A stretch of DNA of 64,000 bases from Breoghania sp037026715 (GCF_037026715.1 NZ_JBANCG010000001.1:496001-560000); one strand, 5' to 3'; counted from the first letter of the stretch, positions 1 through 9,239 are shown. A program made the numbers and translations. The notes: generated from the letters alone by a model not told the origin.

Positions 1-16
1 GTCGGGGGGGCTCCGG

Positions 17-1264
17 TCAGGGCCGCCAGTCGTAGATCCAGTCGAAGCGCGCCAGCAGCCGCGTGCCGCTGAGATAGCGGATGCCGGCATCGCGCAGGAA
101 GGCCATGACGCCCTTCATGTGATAGGTGCGGGCATTGTCGCGGGCCGCGCGCATGACGCGCTCCACGCGATCCTTGCGGGCGCGCTCGTAGGCGAGCAGC
201 GCCTCATCCACGTCCGGGTCGCTGGCAAGGCAGCGGGCGATGACATGGGCATCCTCGATGGCCATCGCACCGCCCTGCGCCATGAACGGCAGCATCGCGT
301 GCGCGGCGTCGCCTATCAGGGCCACGCGGCCCTCCGCCCAGATCGTGCCGGGCCCGACATCGCACAGCGCCCATTGCAGCCAGCTGTCGGGCATTTCCAG
401 GAGGCGGCGGGCGGCAGCCGGCCAGTCTGCGAAATGGCCCATGACCTCCTCGCGCGAGGCCGGTGTGGACCAGGTCTCCTCGCGCCAGTCGCTCTCCACG
501 ATGGCGACGAAGTTGATCTCGCGGCCGCCACTGATCGGATAGTGGACGAGATGCGTGCTCTCGCCCATCCACAGGCCGGTGAAGGATGCGAGGTCGGGCG
601 CCATCTCGGAAGGCACCGTGGCGCGGAAAGCGATGCGGCCGGAAAAGTCGGCCGACGGCAGGCGCAGCAGACGGCGGCGAACCGTGGACCAGACGCCATC
701 GGCGGCGACCAGCGCCTCGCCGCGGTAGCTGGAAACGCCGTCGGCGCCCTTGGCCTCGACGGTGATGCCGTCCTCGTCCTCCTGGGCATCCGTCACGGTC
801 ACGCCGAGATGGATGTCGATGTCGGGGCGGGTGCTGGCGGTCTCGGCGAGACCCCGGTGCAGGTCGCCGCGATGGACGACGCAATAGGGCGCGCCGTAGC
901 GGCGAAGCGCCGTCTTGCCGATCGGCACGCGACCGACCAGTCCGCCGGCGCGTACGGAATGGATGCGGATGACGTCGGGATGGACGAAGGCGTCCTCGAG
1001 CGCGGGAATGGCGCCGAGGCCGTCCAGCACGCGCCAGGCATTGGGGGAGATCTGGATGCCCGCGCCGACCTCGCCGAGCGTGTCGGAACGTTCAAGGACG
1101 TCCACGGCGAACCCGGCCCGCTCAAGCGCAAGCGCGGCAGTCAGGCCGCCAATGCCCCCTCCGGCGACGACGATCCGCCTCTTGGTGCTCTTGGCCACAG
1201 GCCAGACGTTCTCCGTGCGCGGAAACGCATCCTGGTCGGGGCCTCTCGTCTGGAGGCTGGTCAT
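17..1264 (-). CDS. FAD-dependent aromatic-ring monooxygenase (salicylate hydroxylase/UbiH-like)
   Basis: A 415-residue group A flavoprotein monooxygenase, expected to hydroxylate an aromatic or related substrate with NAD(P)H and O2. It carries the three family motifs: the dinucleotide-binding GGGIGG at residues 35-40, the DG motif at 189-190 (AADGVWS), and the flavin-ribityl GD motif at 318-324 (GDAAHAM) followed by the usual GGA. I start at the ATG at 1264. The frame stays open upstream, but that part overlaps the zinc-ribbon gene at 1276-1527, which ends only 11 bases before this start, so the two are probably co-transcribed. There is no strong Shine-Dalgarno at 1264, so a start slightly downstream is possible. 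The substrate cannot be told from sequence. Confidence 0.88.
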   Translation of the reverse strand: MTSLQTRGPDQDAFPRTENVWPVAKSTKRRIVVAGGGIGGLTAALALERAGFAVDVLERSDTLGEVGAGIQISPNAWRVLDGLGAIPALEDAFVHPDVIRIHSVRAGGLVGRVPIGKTALRRYGAPYCVVHRGDLHRGLAETASTRPDIDIHLGVTVTDAQEDEDGITVEAKGADGVSSYRGEALVAADGVWSTVRRRLLRLPSADFSGRIAFRATVPSEMAPDLASFTGLWMGESTHLVHYPISGGREINFVAIVESDWREETWSTPASREEVMGHFADWPAAARRLLEMPDSWLQWALCDVGPGTIWAEGRVALIGDAAHAMLPFMAQGGAMAIEDAHVIARCLASDPDVDEALLAYERARKDRVERVMRAARDNARTYHMKGVMAFLRDAGIRYLSGTRLLARFDWIYDWRP

Positions 1265-1275
1265 GGCAGGCCGCG

Positions 1276-1527
1276 CTATTCGGCTGCGGCTGCCGGAACC
1301 CACAGAGCCCCGGCCGGATCCGATTCCTCCGGCTTCAGCGCGCCGTCGTAGACATAATGGGTGGAGCAATAGGGGCACACGATGGAGGCATCGTCGCCCA
1401 TGTCGAGGAAAACATGCGGATGATCGAACGGCGGCGTGGCGCCGATACACATGAATTCGTGTGCGCCGATCCTGATGGTTTCTACACCGCCGTCATTCTG
1501 GAAATGGGGAATGACCTGATCCGCCAT
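1276..1527 (-). CDS. zinc-finger (zf-CHCC) domain protein
   Basis: An 83-residue protein of the zf-CHCC family, the fold also found in the zinc-binding subunit (NDUFS6-like) of mitochondrial complex I. Visible ligand candidates are Cys27, His36 or His38, and the CPYC pair at Cys51/Cys54, in the family spacing. Family members in alphaproteobacteria are short standalone proteins of about this length. It is the first gene of a two-gene minus-strand unit with the FAD monooxygenase. Whether it serves complex I or another partner cannot be decided here. Confidence 0.85.
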   Translation of the reverse strand: MADQVIPHFQNDGGVETIRIGAHEFMCIGATPPFDHPHVFLDMGDDASIVCPYCSTHYVYDGALKPEESDPAGALWVPAAAAE

Positions 1528-1764
1528 GGTGTCGATCCAATCTCATCTGCTGGTTGTCGGCGCGACAATAGCGAGCGAGTTGCCGGATGGGTAGAGGTAT
1601 TTCGTGACTTTTTGTGTCGCGGCCGAGGCATGTGTCAACGCCTCTGAGCGTCCGCTGTCACGCCATGCCCGACAGAGCGTTGCGCGCCCTCTTTCGCGCC
1701 GTCACTTATGGCCTTAGTGTGGAGCCCCTCGCAATCATATCCTTTACGTAAACGTCAGAAGCTC

Positions 1765-2517
1765 ATGCCCTCATTCAACTCCGACGGAACCGACATCGCC
1801 TATCTCGACGAAGGGGAGGGCGAGCCGATCCTGCTGATCCACGGCTTCGCCTCCAACAAGGACGTCAACTGGGTTCACACCGGCTGGGTGGATCTGCTCG
1901 TGAAGGCCGGGCGAAGGGTCGTCGCGATCGACAATCGCGGCCATGGGCACAGCGGCAAGATCCATGATCCGGAGGCCTACGGCGCGCCCATCATGGCGGA
2001 AGACGCCCGGCGGCTGCTCGATCACCTCGGCATTCGCGAAGCCGACGTGATGGGCTATTCCATGGGCGCGCGCATCACCGCCTTTCTGGCGCTGAACCAC
2101 CCCGATCGGGTACGCCGGGCGATCTTCGGCGGGCTGGGCTACGGTATGGTCACGGGCGTCGGCGATCCCGAGCCGATCGCGCAGGCGCTGGAGGCGGTCT
2201 CCATCGAGGAGGTGAGCGACCCCGTCGGGAGATCCTTTCGCAAGTTCGCCGACCAGACGAAGTCGGACCGGCTTTCGCTCGCCGCCTGCATGCGGTCTTC
2301 CCGACAGAAGATCAGCCAGGAGGATGTGGCGCGCATTTCTGTGCCTGTCCTGGTGGCGGTCGGCACCCGCGACGAGATTTCAGGATCCGCGCAAAAACTC
2401 GCCGACCTGATGCAGAATGCGCGGGTTCTGGATATCCCGCGACGCGATCATATGCTGGCGGTGGGAGACAAGGTCTACAAAGAGGGCGTTCTCGAATTTC
2501 TGGGGGAGACGGAGTGA
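1765..2517 (+). CDS. alpha/beta hydrolase
   Basis: A 250-residue alpha/beta-hydrolase fold protein with the oxyanion HGF at residues 26-28, a nucleophile elbow GYSMG (Ser99) and a late His in RRDHM. The ATG at 1765 gives the normal family N-terminus; the longer frame from 1708 adds residues unlike the fold. Substrate unknown (ester, lactone or similar). Its stop is immediately followed by a second alpha/beta hydrolase, so the two probably form one transcription unit. Divergent to the zf-CHCC/monooxygenase pair with about 237 bases between the starts. Confidence 0.85.
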   Translation: MPSFNSDGTDIAYLDEGEGEPILLIHGFASNKDVNWVHTGWVDLLVKAGRRVVAIDNRGHGHSGKIHDPEAYGAPIMAEDARRLLDHLGIREADVMGYSMGARITAFLALNHPDRVRRAIFGGLGYGMVTGVGDPEPIAQALEAVSIEEVSDPVGRSFRKFADQTKSDRLSLAACMRSSRQKISQEDVARISVPVLVAVGTRDEISGSAQKLADLMQNARVLDIPRRDHMLAVGDKVYKEGVLEFLGETE

Positions 2518-2537
2518 AGTTAACGGGAGGAGACAAC

Positions 2538-3491
2538 GTGGTGGAGGTGCGGTGGACAACGCGCCAGCTGGAGGGGGCGGAGGGCAACCGGATCGAGGCC
2601 GATATCTATCAGCCGGCCGATGCCATAGGGGCCGATGCTGCCGGGATTGAGGGGGCGGAGATGCCCGAGGAGCAGCGCGCCGGACGCGAGGGAGGCGCGC
2701 CGGTGCTGCTTGTTCATGGCGGCGGGCAGACGCGCTATTCCTGGGCCGGGACCGCGGAGCGGCTGGCGCGTGACGGCATGACAGCGATCGTCATCGACCA
2801 GCGCGGTCATGGCGAGAGCGCGTGGGTGGAGGGCGGTCACTACCGCTTTCGCGACTATGCGGCCGACATCGTCGCCGTGGCGGAGGCGATCCGGCGCGAA
2901 TTCGGCGCGGCGCCCGTCGCCATCGGCGCCTCGCTCGGCGGCATCGCCTCGACGCTGGCCCACGGCATGCGTGCCGAAGGCGTCCTGCACGCGCTGGTGC
3001 TGGTCGATGTGGTGCCGCGCATGGACCCCGACGGCGTCGACAGGATTACCGGCTTCATGGCGGAACGCATGCACGAGGGCTTCGCCTCCGTGGAGGAGGC
3101 GGCCGATGCGGTGGCGGCCTATCTGCCCAACCGCAAGCGCCCGCGTTCCACCGAGGGGCTGCGCAAGAACCTGCGCCTGCACGACGACGGCCGCTACCGC
3201 TGGCATTGGGACCCGCGCTTTCTGACGGGAGAGTTCAGCGTCGGCTCCACCGCGGCCGAGGACATCGCGCGGATGGAAGAGGTCGTTCGTGGGTTGACGA
3301 TTCCAGTGATGCTCGTGCGGGGCGGAAGCTCCGAGCTCGTTCCCGAGGAAAGCGCGCGCCATTTTATGGAACTAATTCCGCATGCGCGCTACTGCGATGT
3401 CACGGGAGCGGGCCATATGGTGGCGGGCGATCGCAACGATATCTTCGCCGATGCGGCGGTTGATTTCATTCGCTCGATCGGCGGGCGCTGA
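2538..3491 (+). CDS. alpha/beta hydrolase
   Basis: A second alpha/beta hydrolase of about 317 residues, with HGGG at residues 60-63, nucleophile elbow GASLGG (Ser132) and a C-terminal His in GAGHMVAG. It is longer at the N-terminus than the upstream paralogue, with an acidic stretch near residues 30-50. The start is set by a strong Shine-Dalgarno GGGAGGAG at 2525-2532 placed 5 bases before the GTG at 2538. A GTG at 2514 overlapping the previous stop is also in frame but would put this ribosome site inside the gene. Function beyond hydrolase is not recognisable. Confidence 0.82.
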   Translation: MVEVRWTTRQLEGAEGNRIEADIYQPADAIGADAAGIEGAEMPEEQRAGREGGAPVLLVHGGGQTRYSWAGTAERLARDGMTAIVIDQRGHGESAWVEGGHYRFRDYAADIVAVAEAIRREFGAAPVAIGASLGGIASTLAHGMRAEGVLHALVLVDVVPRMDPDGVDRITGFMAERMHEGFASVEEAADAVAAYLPNRKRPRSTEGLRKNLRLHDDGRYRWHWDPRFLTGEFSVGSTAAEDIARMEEVVRGLTIPVMLVRGGSSELVPEESARHFMELIPHARYCDVTGAGHMVAGDRNDIFADAAVDFIRSIGGR

Positions 3492-3864
3492 TCGCGAAAT
3501 CCGTTGTTTGAGAATCCCTTGAGGCGCGGCGCTCAAGTCGCCGCACGCCTCAGGGCGGTGGTGCGGGCGAACGGTGCCGGAGGACTTGGGGCCGAAAAGG
3601 CGAGTCCCGCGAATCCCTTGCGAGGGAAATTTAACTTCGCATTTACCAAGATTGGAGACGGGCGGCGGCTCGCCGTCGCCTGTCCCTGCGCAGCGCGTTC
3701 CGCAGGAAATGCGAGTCGCTGGAATCGCTTACGAAGTTTTGCTGAGACGGTTTTTCGGCGCGCGGACCTCACATGCCGATTCAGGTTCTTGAAGTTCTGA
3801 ATCAGCGTCCGCTCCGCCATGGGGGCTGCGCGTCGATCTGTTCGATAATCCTGCACGAAAATGG
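3492..3864 (+). other. gene-free interval between convergent genes
   Basis: About 370 bases between the stop of the second hydrolase and the stop of the crotonase-like gene. Both strands have short open frames, but none has a ribosome site, family resemblance or sensible composition. No clear terminator with a T-run was seen. Confidence 0.5.
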
Positions 3865-4689
3865 TTAGCGGCCGGTGAAGATGGGATTGCGGCGCTCGAG
3901 AAAAGCTGTGCGGCCTTCGGCAAAATCGGCGCTGGCGAAGCAGGCGTCGGTGAGGGCCTCTATGGCCGGCCAGTCGATGTCTGCCGGGTCTGCGGATACC
4001 GCGTCGATGGCCGCCTTGGCGGCGCGCTGGGTGAGGGGGGCGTTCGCGGCGACCGTTTCGGCATAGGTGCGGGTTTCCGCCTCCAGAGCCTCCGGTTCGC
4101 TGACGCGGTCAATGAGGCCGAGGGTATCGGCCTCCGCCGCCTCGATCCGACGGGCGGAGAAGAAGAGATCCTTTGCGCGTGCCGGGCCGATCAGCTTGAC
4201 CACGTCGCGCACGGCGCCCGCCGGATAGCCGACGCCGAGCCGGGCCGCGGGGATCGCGAAACGGGCATCAGAGCTCGCAAAGCGCAGGTCGCAGGCGACC
4301 GACAGACCCACGCCGCCGCCCATGCAGAAGCCACGGATCATGGCGATGGTCGGCTTGCGGCAGGCGCGCAGCGCGTCGAAGGCGGCGGAGTTCGAGGCCT
4401 CGTAGGCCCGCGCGCTTTCCGCGTCCTTGCGCACTTCGGCGAACTCGGAAATGTCGGCGCCGGCGACGAACGTGGTCTCGCCCGCGCCGCGCAACACGAT
4501 GACGCGCACGCGCTCGTCATCGGCAAGATCGGCCACCGCCTGCGGCAGCGCGCGCCACATGTCGAGGGTGACCGCGTTGCGCCGGCGTTCGTTGTCGACG
4601 ATCAGCCAGCCGAACGGCGGCTCCACGGAAACGTCGATCCGACCAGCCGTCTGGCCGGAAGTTGCGGAGGTGGTTTCGGAAGTGTTCAT
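3865..4689 (-). CDS. enoyl-CoA hydratase/isomerase (crotonase) family protein
   Basis: A 274-residue crotonase-fold protein with oxyanion-hole segments AGADISEF (residues 76-83) and GFCMGGGVGLS (120-130). The two glutamates that catalyse hydration in classical enoyl-CoA hydratase align here with Gly128 and Ala148, in the local context FAIPAARLG. The real reaction may therefore be something other than enoyl-CoA hydration, or the protein may act on another acyl-CoA. It stands alone on the minus strand, next to no other fatty-acid genes. Start at the ATG at 4689 gives a Ser/Thr-rich leader of about 15 residues. Confidence 0.85.
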   Translation of the reverse strand: MNTSETTSATSGQTAGRIDVSVEPPFGWLIVDNERRRNAVTLDMWRALPQAVADLADDERVRVIVLRGAGETTFVAGADISEFAEVRKDAESARAYEASNSAAFDALRACRKPTIAMIRGFCMGGGVGLSVACDLRFASSDARFAIPAARLGVGYPAGAVRDVVKLIGPARAKDLFFSARRIEAAEADTLGLIDRVSEPEALEAETRTYAETVAANAPLTQRAAKAAIDAVSADPADIDWPAIEALTDACFASADFAEGRTAFLERRNPIFTGR

Positions 4690-5101
4690 ATCGGCGCCAT
4701 ATCCTTTTCGACCTGTCGTAGCGTCTTCTTAAGGCCGCGACGATGCAGGGGAAAAGGCAAAAACGCCTTTCTCGGCACCGTACCTTCGCACGATTTACCC
4801 CGGGCGCCACTGGCCGCATGGTGGTCTCGGCCGGGAGTGACGGCATCGGGAAATCGCCAAGATGCTGGTTTTCGATCTCAAGACCCTATGTTAGGGAGAT
4901 GACCGGCTTGCGCCGAAGGGGCGACCACCGGCGGCCGGGACGCTTCGAACGGACGGGAATGGCGGAGCTGTCGGATTTTCCGAGGTGGCGTGTGCGAAGC
5001 CAGTCCTTCGCGGCACCGCTTTCTGCGGAGCGCATGTTCGAAAGCGCGGCGTTCGCGGAGCAGGGCGTTCGAGAACATGACTGGGGTATGAGGAGCAGGG
5101 C
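4690..5101 (+). other. divergent intergenic region before cysE
   Basis: About 410 bases between the divergent crotonase-like gene and cysE. It should hold promoters for both. Small open frames here show no family resemblance. A good ribosome site (GAGGAG around 5090) belongs to cysE. Confidence 0.5.
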
Positions 5102-5935
5102 ATGAGCCAGTCCACCCGTTTGTCTGCCGAGCTTGCAAGCCACGATCCCGTCTGGGACCGTCTGCGCGGGGAGGCGCAGGAGGCGATCGAGCGAGAGCCG
5201 GGGCTTTCCGGCTTCATCATGGAAAACGTGCTCAATCACGACAGTCTGGAAGACGCGGTCGTTCATCGGCTGGCTGACCGGCTCGACCATCCGGCGCTTT
5301 CGGGCGCGCTGATCCGCCAGACCTACCGGCAGGCGCTGGCCGACGAGCCGGTGCTGGGCGAGATCTTCCGGGTCGACATCATGGCCGTCGTCGACCGCGA
5401 TCCGGCCTGCGACCGCGTCATCGAGCCGGTCCTCTATTTCAAGGGCTTCCACGCGCTGCAGGCGCACCGGCTGGCCAATTGGCTCTGGCGGCGGGGGCGG
5501 CACGACTTCGCGCTCTACCTGCAGTCGCGCACCTCGGAGGTCTTTCAGGTCGATATCCATCCGCAGGTGCCCGTCGGGCGCGGCATCTTTATCGATCACG
5601 CCACCGGCGTCGTCGTCGGCTCCACGGCGGTGATCGAGGACGATGTCTCGATCCTGCAGGGCGTGACGCTCGGCGGCACCGGCAAGAGCGACGGCGACCG
5701 CCATCCGAAGGTGCGGCGCGGCGTCTTGATCGGCGCGGGGGCGGAGATCCTCGGCAATTTCGAACTCGGCCATTGCTCGCGCATCGCGGCGGGGTCTGTT
5801 GTATTGTCGCCGGTGCCGCCCAACACCACGGTCGCCGGCGTGCCCGCCCGCATCGTCGGGACCTCGGGCTGCGCGGAGCCTGCACGCTCGATGGACCAGC
5901 TCTTCGGTGAAAAGCCTGAAAAAGACGAGTCCTGA
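5102..5935 (+). CDS. cysE: serine O-acetyltransferase
   Basis: Acetylates L-serine with acetyl-CoA to O-acetylserine, the first step of cysteine synthesis, in the cytoplasm. The 277-residue protein has the helical N-terminal CysE domain (roughly residues 15-150) followed by a left-handed beta-helix of hexapeptide repeats. The catalytic pair appears as Asp151 and His166 (DIHP then DHATG), the same 15-residue spacing as Asp143/His158 of the E. coli enzyme, and the conserved VTLGGTGK follows. The ATG at 5102 lies behind GAGGAG. The tail after residue 255 is longer than in E. coli. No cysK nearby. Confidence 0.95.
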   Translation: MSQSTRLSAELASHDPVWDRLRGEAQEAIEREPGLSGFIMENVLNHDSLEDAVVHRLADRLDHPALSGALIRQTYRQALADEPVLGEIFRVDIMAVVDRDPACDRVIEPVLYFKGFHALQAHRLANWLWRRGRHDFALYLQSRTSEVFQVDIHPQVPVGRGIFIDHATGVVVGSTAVIEDDVSILQGVTLGGTGKSDGDRHPKVRRGVLIGAGAEILGNFELGHCSRIAAGSVVLSPVPPNTTVAGVPARIVGTSGCAEPARSMDQLFGEKPEKDES

Positions 5936-6027
5936 GGGGTGGCAAGGGGCCTGTGACGTGATGTAGACCCGGGGGCGAGAGCGTTCGCGGACCGCGGGCG
6001 TGAAAAGACCCCTTAAGGAGAGGCACC

Positions 6028-6237
6028 TTGAAGCCAGACGAGATCCGCAAGCTCGAAGCCTATCTGAAGAAGACGTTCAATGTGCCCGCGCTGCAGGTGC
6101 GCGCACGGCCGCGCAAGGACGATTCCGCCGAGGTCTATCTCGGAGAGGAATTCATCGGCGTGATCTATCGCGACGATGAGGACGAGGACCTGAGCTACAA
6201 CTTCCAGATGGCGATCCTGGAGATCGATCTGGACTGA
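6028..6237 (+). CDS. DUF3126 family protein
   Basis: A 69-residue acidic protein matching the small alphaproteobacterial DUF3126 family; function unknown. It has no signal peptide or membrane segment. The start is a TTG at 6028, chosen because the Shine-Dalgarno AAGGAGAGG (6015-6023) sits just upstream and the family N-terminus (KPDEIRKLEAYL) follows directly. It lies 92 bases after cysE on the same strand and may be read through from it. Confidence 0.85.
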   Translation: MKPDEIRKLEAYLKKTFNVPALQVRARPRKDDSAEVYLGEEFIGVIYRDDEDEDLSYNFQMAILEIDLD

Positions 6238-6350
6238 GACCGTGATACGCGGACAATGGCTCCGCGCGCATCCACGATGCGGCGGCACCGGATGGTTCCG
6301 GGCCGCCAGCGCGTCCCGTTCCGTCGCATCCCACCGGAACCCGGCGTGTC

Positions 6351-7226
6351 CTATCGGCGGTCTTCCCGCGCCGTGTGCTGTTTCACCAGGAAACCTTTCG
6401 CCAGATCCGTGACCGAGCGGTCGAGCCGGCCCCAGTCGGCGAGCCGTTCGCGCGGAAAGCGGTAGGTGAGCGTCAGCCCGTGGGCGACGGGAATGCGGCG
6501 CAGGCAGGTCGCCTCCCGTATGTCCCATTTCTGGCAGCGTGCCGCGTAAGGCGTTTCGTCCGCCGATCTGAGCGAGGCCGCCTCGTAGACGATTTCCTCG
6601 CTGGCATGCGCGCTTGACGGCGCAAAGGCGCGCGCGACCAGGCCGCCGGCGACAGGATAGATCTCCGGGCGAAGCGTCTCGTCGCCCGCTAATCCCGCGT
6701 CCGTCTGCCGGCCATCCGCCGCGCCGGCTGCCTGCCTGCCGGCATCGCCCAGCGCGGCATTGCCCGCGTTCGTCACCGCGGTGCTTCCCTTTTCCATCCA
6801 GATCCGGATGAGCGACCGGTCACCCTTTTCGAAGAGAGCGGCGCTGGTGCTGTCGTAGCCGGCCAGCGTCGGCCAGCGCACGGTGAGGTCGAGCCTTTCC
6901 TGCACCCCGCCAGAACGCTGGTCGAAATTGCTGATCATGTTCGCCGGAACGCTCATGTCATGGCCCGCAAGCGAAAGGGCCACCGGGGCCGTTTGCGTCG
7001 TCCAGCGCGGCGGGGTCGGGATTTCGCCGAGCGTGACCACCCGGTGGGCGATCATCGCGATGCCGGCGATCGACAGAAGCGCGATGAGCGTTGGCAGTTG
7101 CCAGCGACTGACGGGGACCGGGTCGGGGATGACGAGGGGCATGCGGCCGGAGCCGACCGGGGCGAGAGATTGCGTCCCGGTGCGATGCGCTCGTCCCGTT
7201 TCGGGACGTGCAAACAATCTTTTCAT
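6351..7226 (-). CDS. hypothetical single-span membrane protein
   Basis: A 291-residue protein I do not recognise. It has one clear hydrophobic segment at about residues 47-65, preceded by a basic N-terminus, so it is probably anchored with the C-terminal part in the periplasm. Residues 150-180 are a low-complexity Ala/Gly-rich linker. The C-terminal half has two Cys (in ARCQKW and ATCLRR) that could form a disulfide. It converges with the DUF3126 gene and diverges from the membrane protein at 7357. Confidence 0.65.
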   Translation of the reverse strand: MKRLFARPETGRAHRTGTQSLAPVGSGRMPLVIPDPVPVSRWQLPTLIALLSIAGIAMIAHRVVTLGEIPTPPRWTTQTAPVALSLAGHDMSVPANMISNFDQRSGGVQERLDLTVRWPTLAGYDSTSAALFEKGDRSLIRIWMEKGSTAVTNAGNAALGDAGRQAAGAADGRQTDAGLAGDETLRPEIYPVAGGLVARAFAPSSAHASEEIVYEAASLRSADETPYAARCQKWDIREATCLRRIPVAHGLTLTYRFPRERLADWGRLDRSVTDLAKGFLVKQHTAREDRR

Positions 7227-7356
7227 GCCGCCTTGGCCACTGTTTATCGCCTGTTTTTTGCCTTGCGGGCAGGCATGGCTCTTGCTTAACGAGTCGTAAA
7301 CGTGGAGTTTGTCCGAGTCGACTTTGGCTCTTTAGCGTTAACAAGAGGTAAACGGC

Positions 7357-7677
7357 GTGCTCACGCAAGCGCTCACCGCAACCTATGCGATCTGTATCGG
7401 CTTCGTGCTGGCCGGCCTGATCGGGAGCTTTTTTCAGCTCGTGACGGATCGCGCGCCGAATTTCGATTTCGATGCGCGCTCAGCCATGGATTTCGCCTGG
7501 GGCATGGTCATGTGCATTCTCGCGGGCCCGTTCATCATCATGCGGCACGCCATTCGCGGGCGCCGCGTCGAGCGCCGGCCGATCGGCTGGCTGGTGGCGA
7601 GTTCCACCATCGCCGGCATGTGGAGCCTTTTTTCCGGCATTCTCATCCTCAATATCGTCTTCGTCGCGCTGACGTGA
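7357..7677 (+). CDS. small membrane protein (possibly DUF6949-like)
   Basis: A 106-residue protein with three hydrophobic segments, at about residues 8-28, 46-62 and 78-105, and a short basic loop (RGRRVERR) before the last one. It resembles small membrane proteins of unknown function common in Hyphomicrobiales. The GTG at 7357 follows AGAGGT at 7345-7350. A TTAA-N7-TAAA arrangement, one base off a CtrA half-site pair, overlaps the ribosome site. Function unknown. Confidence 0.65.
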   Translation: MLTQALTATYAICIGFVLAGLIGSFFQLVTDRAPNFDFDARSAMDFAWGMVMCILAGPFIIMRHAIRGRRVERRPIGWLVASSTIAGMWSLFSGILILNIVFVALT

Positions 7678-7802
7678 ATGCTCGCGCCAACGGGGGCTCA
7701 CGTCTGCCGTTGCATGGTTGAGGGAGAGGAGAGGCCGGGGCCTTCCGGGCCGGGCCTTGAGACAGAACAGTGGGCGGGAGCACTTGTCTCCCGCAAAGGG
7801 GG

Positions 7803-7834
7803 GGCCGGCCCGCCTTGGGGGAGGCGAGCCGGCC
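7803..7834. terminator. hairpin between convergent genes, possible bidirectional terminator
   Basis: Arms GGCCGGCCCGCC and GGCGAGCCGGCC pair at 11 of 12 positions around an 8-base G-rich loop, between the ends of the small membrane protein gene and the BTLCP gene. No T-run follows on either side, so it is not a textbook intrinsic terminator. Confidence 0.4.
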
Positions 7835-7946
7835 TACGCATAACCGGTCTGGGGACGGGACGGGGGAAGCGACCTGGTTATGCGGTTCCGTTATCCCGTG
7901 ACGATCGGCGCTCCGTCCCATGCGCCGCGCCGGGTATCCGCGGCGA

Positions 7947-8564
7947 TTACCGCGGAATGCTCGCGACTGCTCCGACGCGATCGTCGTTGATGGCTGTCCA
8001 GCGCCCGGCATTGGTCGCCGACTGGCGCTTGATGTAGCGGTAAGGGGTGCGATACCACGGCAGCACCGCCTCGATCTGGTTGTCCAGAACGAGATCGCCG
8101 CGATCGGTGCGAACGGTGAGCACCGCGTGGCCGCCGCCGTCGATGTCGCGTGCCACGGTGATCAGCAGCGATGAGGGCGACCAGCCGCGGCTGATCAGGA
8201 TCCGCCGCTTCAGCAGCGCATAATCCTCGCAATCGCCGGCATCGGTGGGATAGGTCCACACCTCGGCCTGGTGATAGAGCTCCTCGTCGGAAACCGGCTT
8301 GATCCTGCGGTTCACGTCGGCGTTCACCTGGAGCAGCTCGTCCCAGCGTGCCCGGCTGAGCGGCATCAGCTGAGGCCGGTTCGCGGTCGGGCCGCATTCC
8401 CCGCGCCAGTGCTTGCAGAACTCCACATGCCCCACGGGCGCGGTGGTCGCGCCGGATGCCCGCATGAACGGCTCCGATCCCTCCGCCGCTCTGCCGAACT
8501 CCGCAAGACCTGTGCTGAATACGATCGCGACAGCGACCGCAAATAGAATTTCCCCATACTTCAT
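7947..8564 (-). CDS. transglutaminase-like cysteine peptidase (BTLCP family)
   Basis: A 205-residue exported papain-fold peptidase of the bacterial transglutaminase-like (BTLCP/DUF920) family, related to the LapG adhesin protease. The catalytic triad is visible as Cys112 (GDCEDYALLKR), His146 (GGGHAVL) and Asp161 (LDNQ). A signal peptide covers about residues 1-27 (hydrophobic core then GRAAE), so the enzyme should act in the periplasm. No LapD-type regulator or large adhesin is in this window, so its target is unknown. A perfect inverted repeat covers the translation start (see the hairpin entry). It converges with the small membrane protein. Confidence 0.85.
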   Translation of the reverse strand: MKYGEILFAVAVAIVFSTGLAEFGRAAEGSEPFMRASGATTAPVGHVEFCKHWRGECGPTANRPQLMPLSRARWDELLQVNADVNRRIKPVSDEELYHQAEVWTYPTDAGDCEDYALLKRRILISRGWSPSSLLITVARDIDGGGHAVLTVRTDRGDLVLDNQIEAVLPWYRTPYRYIKRQSATNAGRWTAINDDRVGAVASIPR

Positions 8565-8596
8565 GTCAAACCATCCCCGTTTGATTGGTTTGACAC
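8564..8596 (-). promoter_or_regulatory. perfect 10-bp hairpin covering the BTLCP start region
   Basis: TGTCAAACCA and TGGTTTGACA form a perfect inverted repeat with a 13-base spacer. In the minus-strand mRNA the stem runs into the AUG, and the only Shine-Dalgarno-like bases (GGGGA) lie in the loop. It could control translation as RNA, or be a dyad operator in DNA. Confidence 0.5.
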
Positions 8597-9239
8597 TAGC
8601 AATTGTCTTTTTATGTCGAGCTAAACTTAAAAATAGAAGTGAAATCGAATTGAGAGATAATAGTAATTGAGTTTTATGCGATTTTTATAGGATTTTTATT
8701 TGATTTTTCGGAAAACAAGACGCGAATTTGATTCAAATTTTATCCATCGAGGCGGCGTGCGGCCTTGAGGCCGATGAGGTGACGCGATGATGGCAAGGGA
8801 AGGGGGCGCGGCGGGCCGCAAAAGGGACGGGGAGGGTCGTGACCGGAACGGTCTGCCGGCCAAAAAACGGGAAATGGTGCTGTGCTTTTTTCCTGAAATT
8901 TTCGTCAAACGACCGGAGATCGCGTGCCCGTCCGGGGGCAAACCCGCGGGCCTTTCACGCCATGGGCGGCGTGGATGATATCGCGACTGGCATTGCTTCG
9001 GCCGTTGGCGGTTCAGTCCGGCATCGGACCGGAGCGGCAGGCCGGGCAGTTTCTGAAGGCGTGTCGTTTTGGAAAATGCCGCAAACCGGCGGTGCGGTCC
9101 TGCGAGGGGCAGCGGCTCGGGCTGCGGTTCGGCTTTTGGGCGTGTCGGGCGAAGTGTCCGTCATGCCGCCGCGATCCGGTCAGGATGCCGGTCGTCTTTC
9201 CTGATGCTTTCCGTTCGCAGGCGCGAACGGCGCTCCGTC
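8597..9239 (+). other. gene-free interval with an AT-rich segment
   Basis: About 640 bases without a supported gene. The part up to about 8750 is strikingly AT-rich for this genome, with runs such as GATTTTTATAGGATTTTTATT, and lies upstream of the BTLCP gene. The remainder returns to high GC; its open frames on both strands show no family resemblance. Confidence 0.5.
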
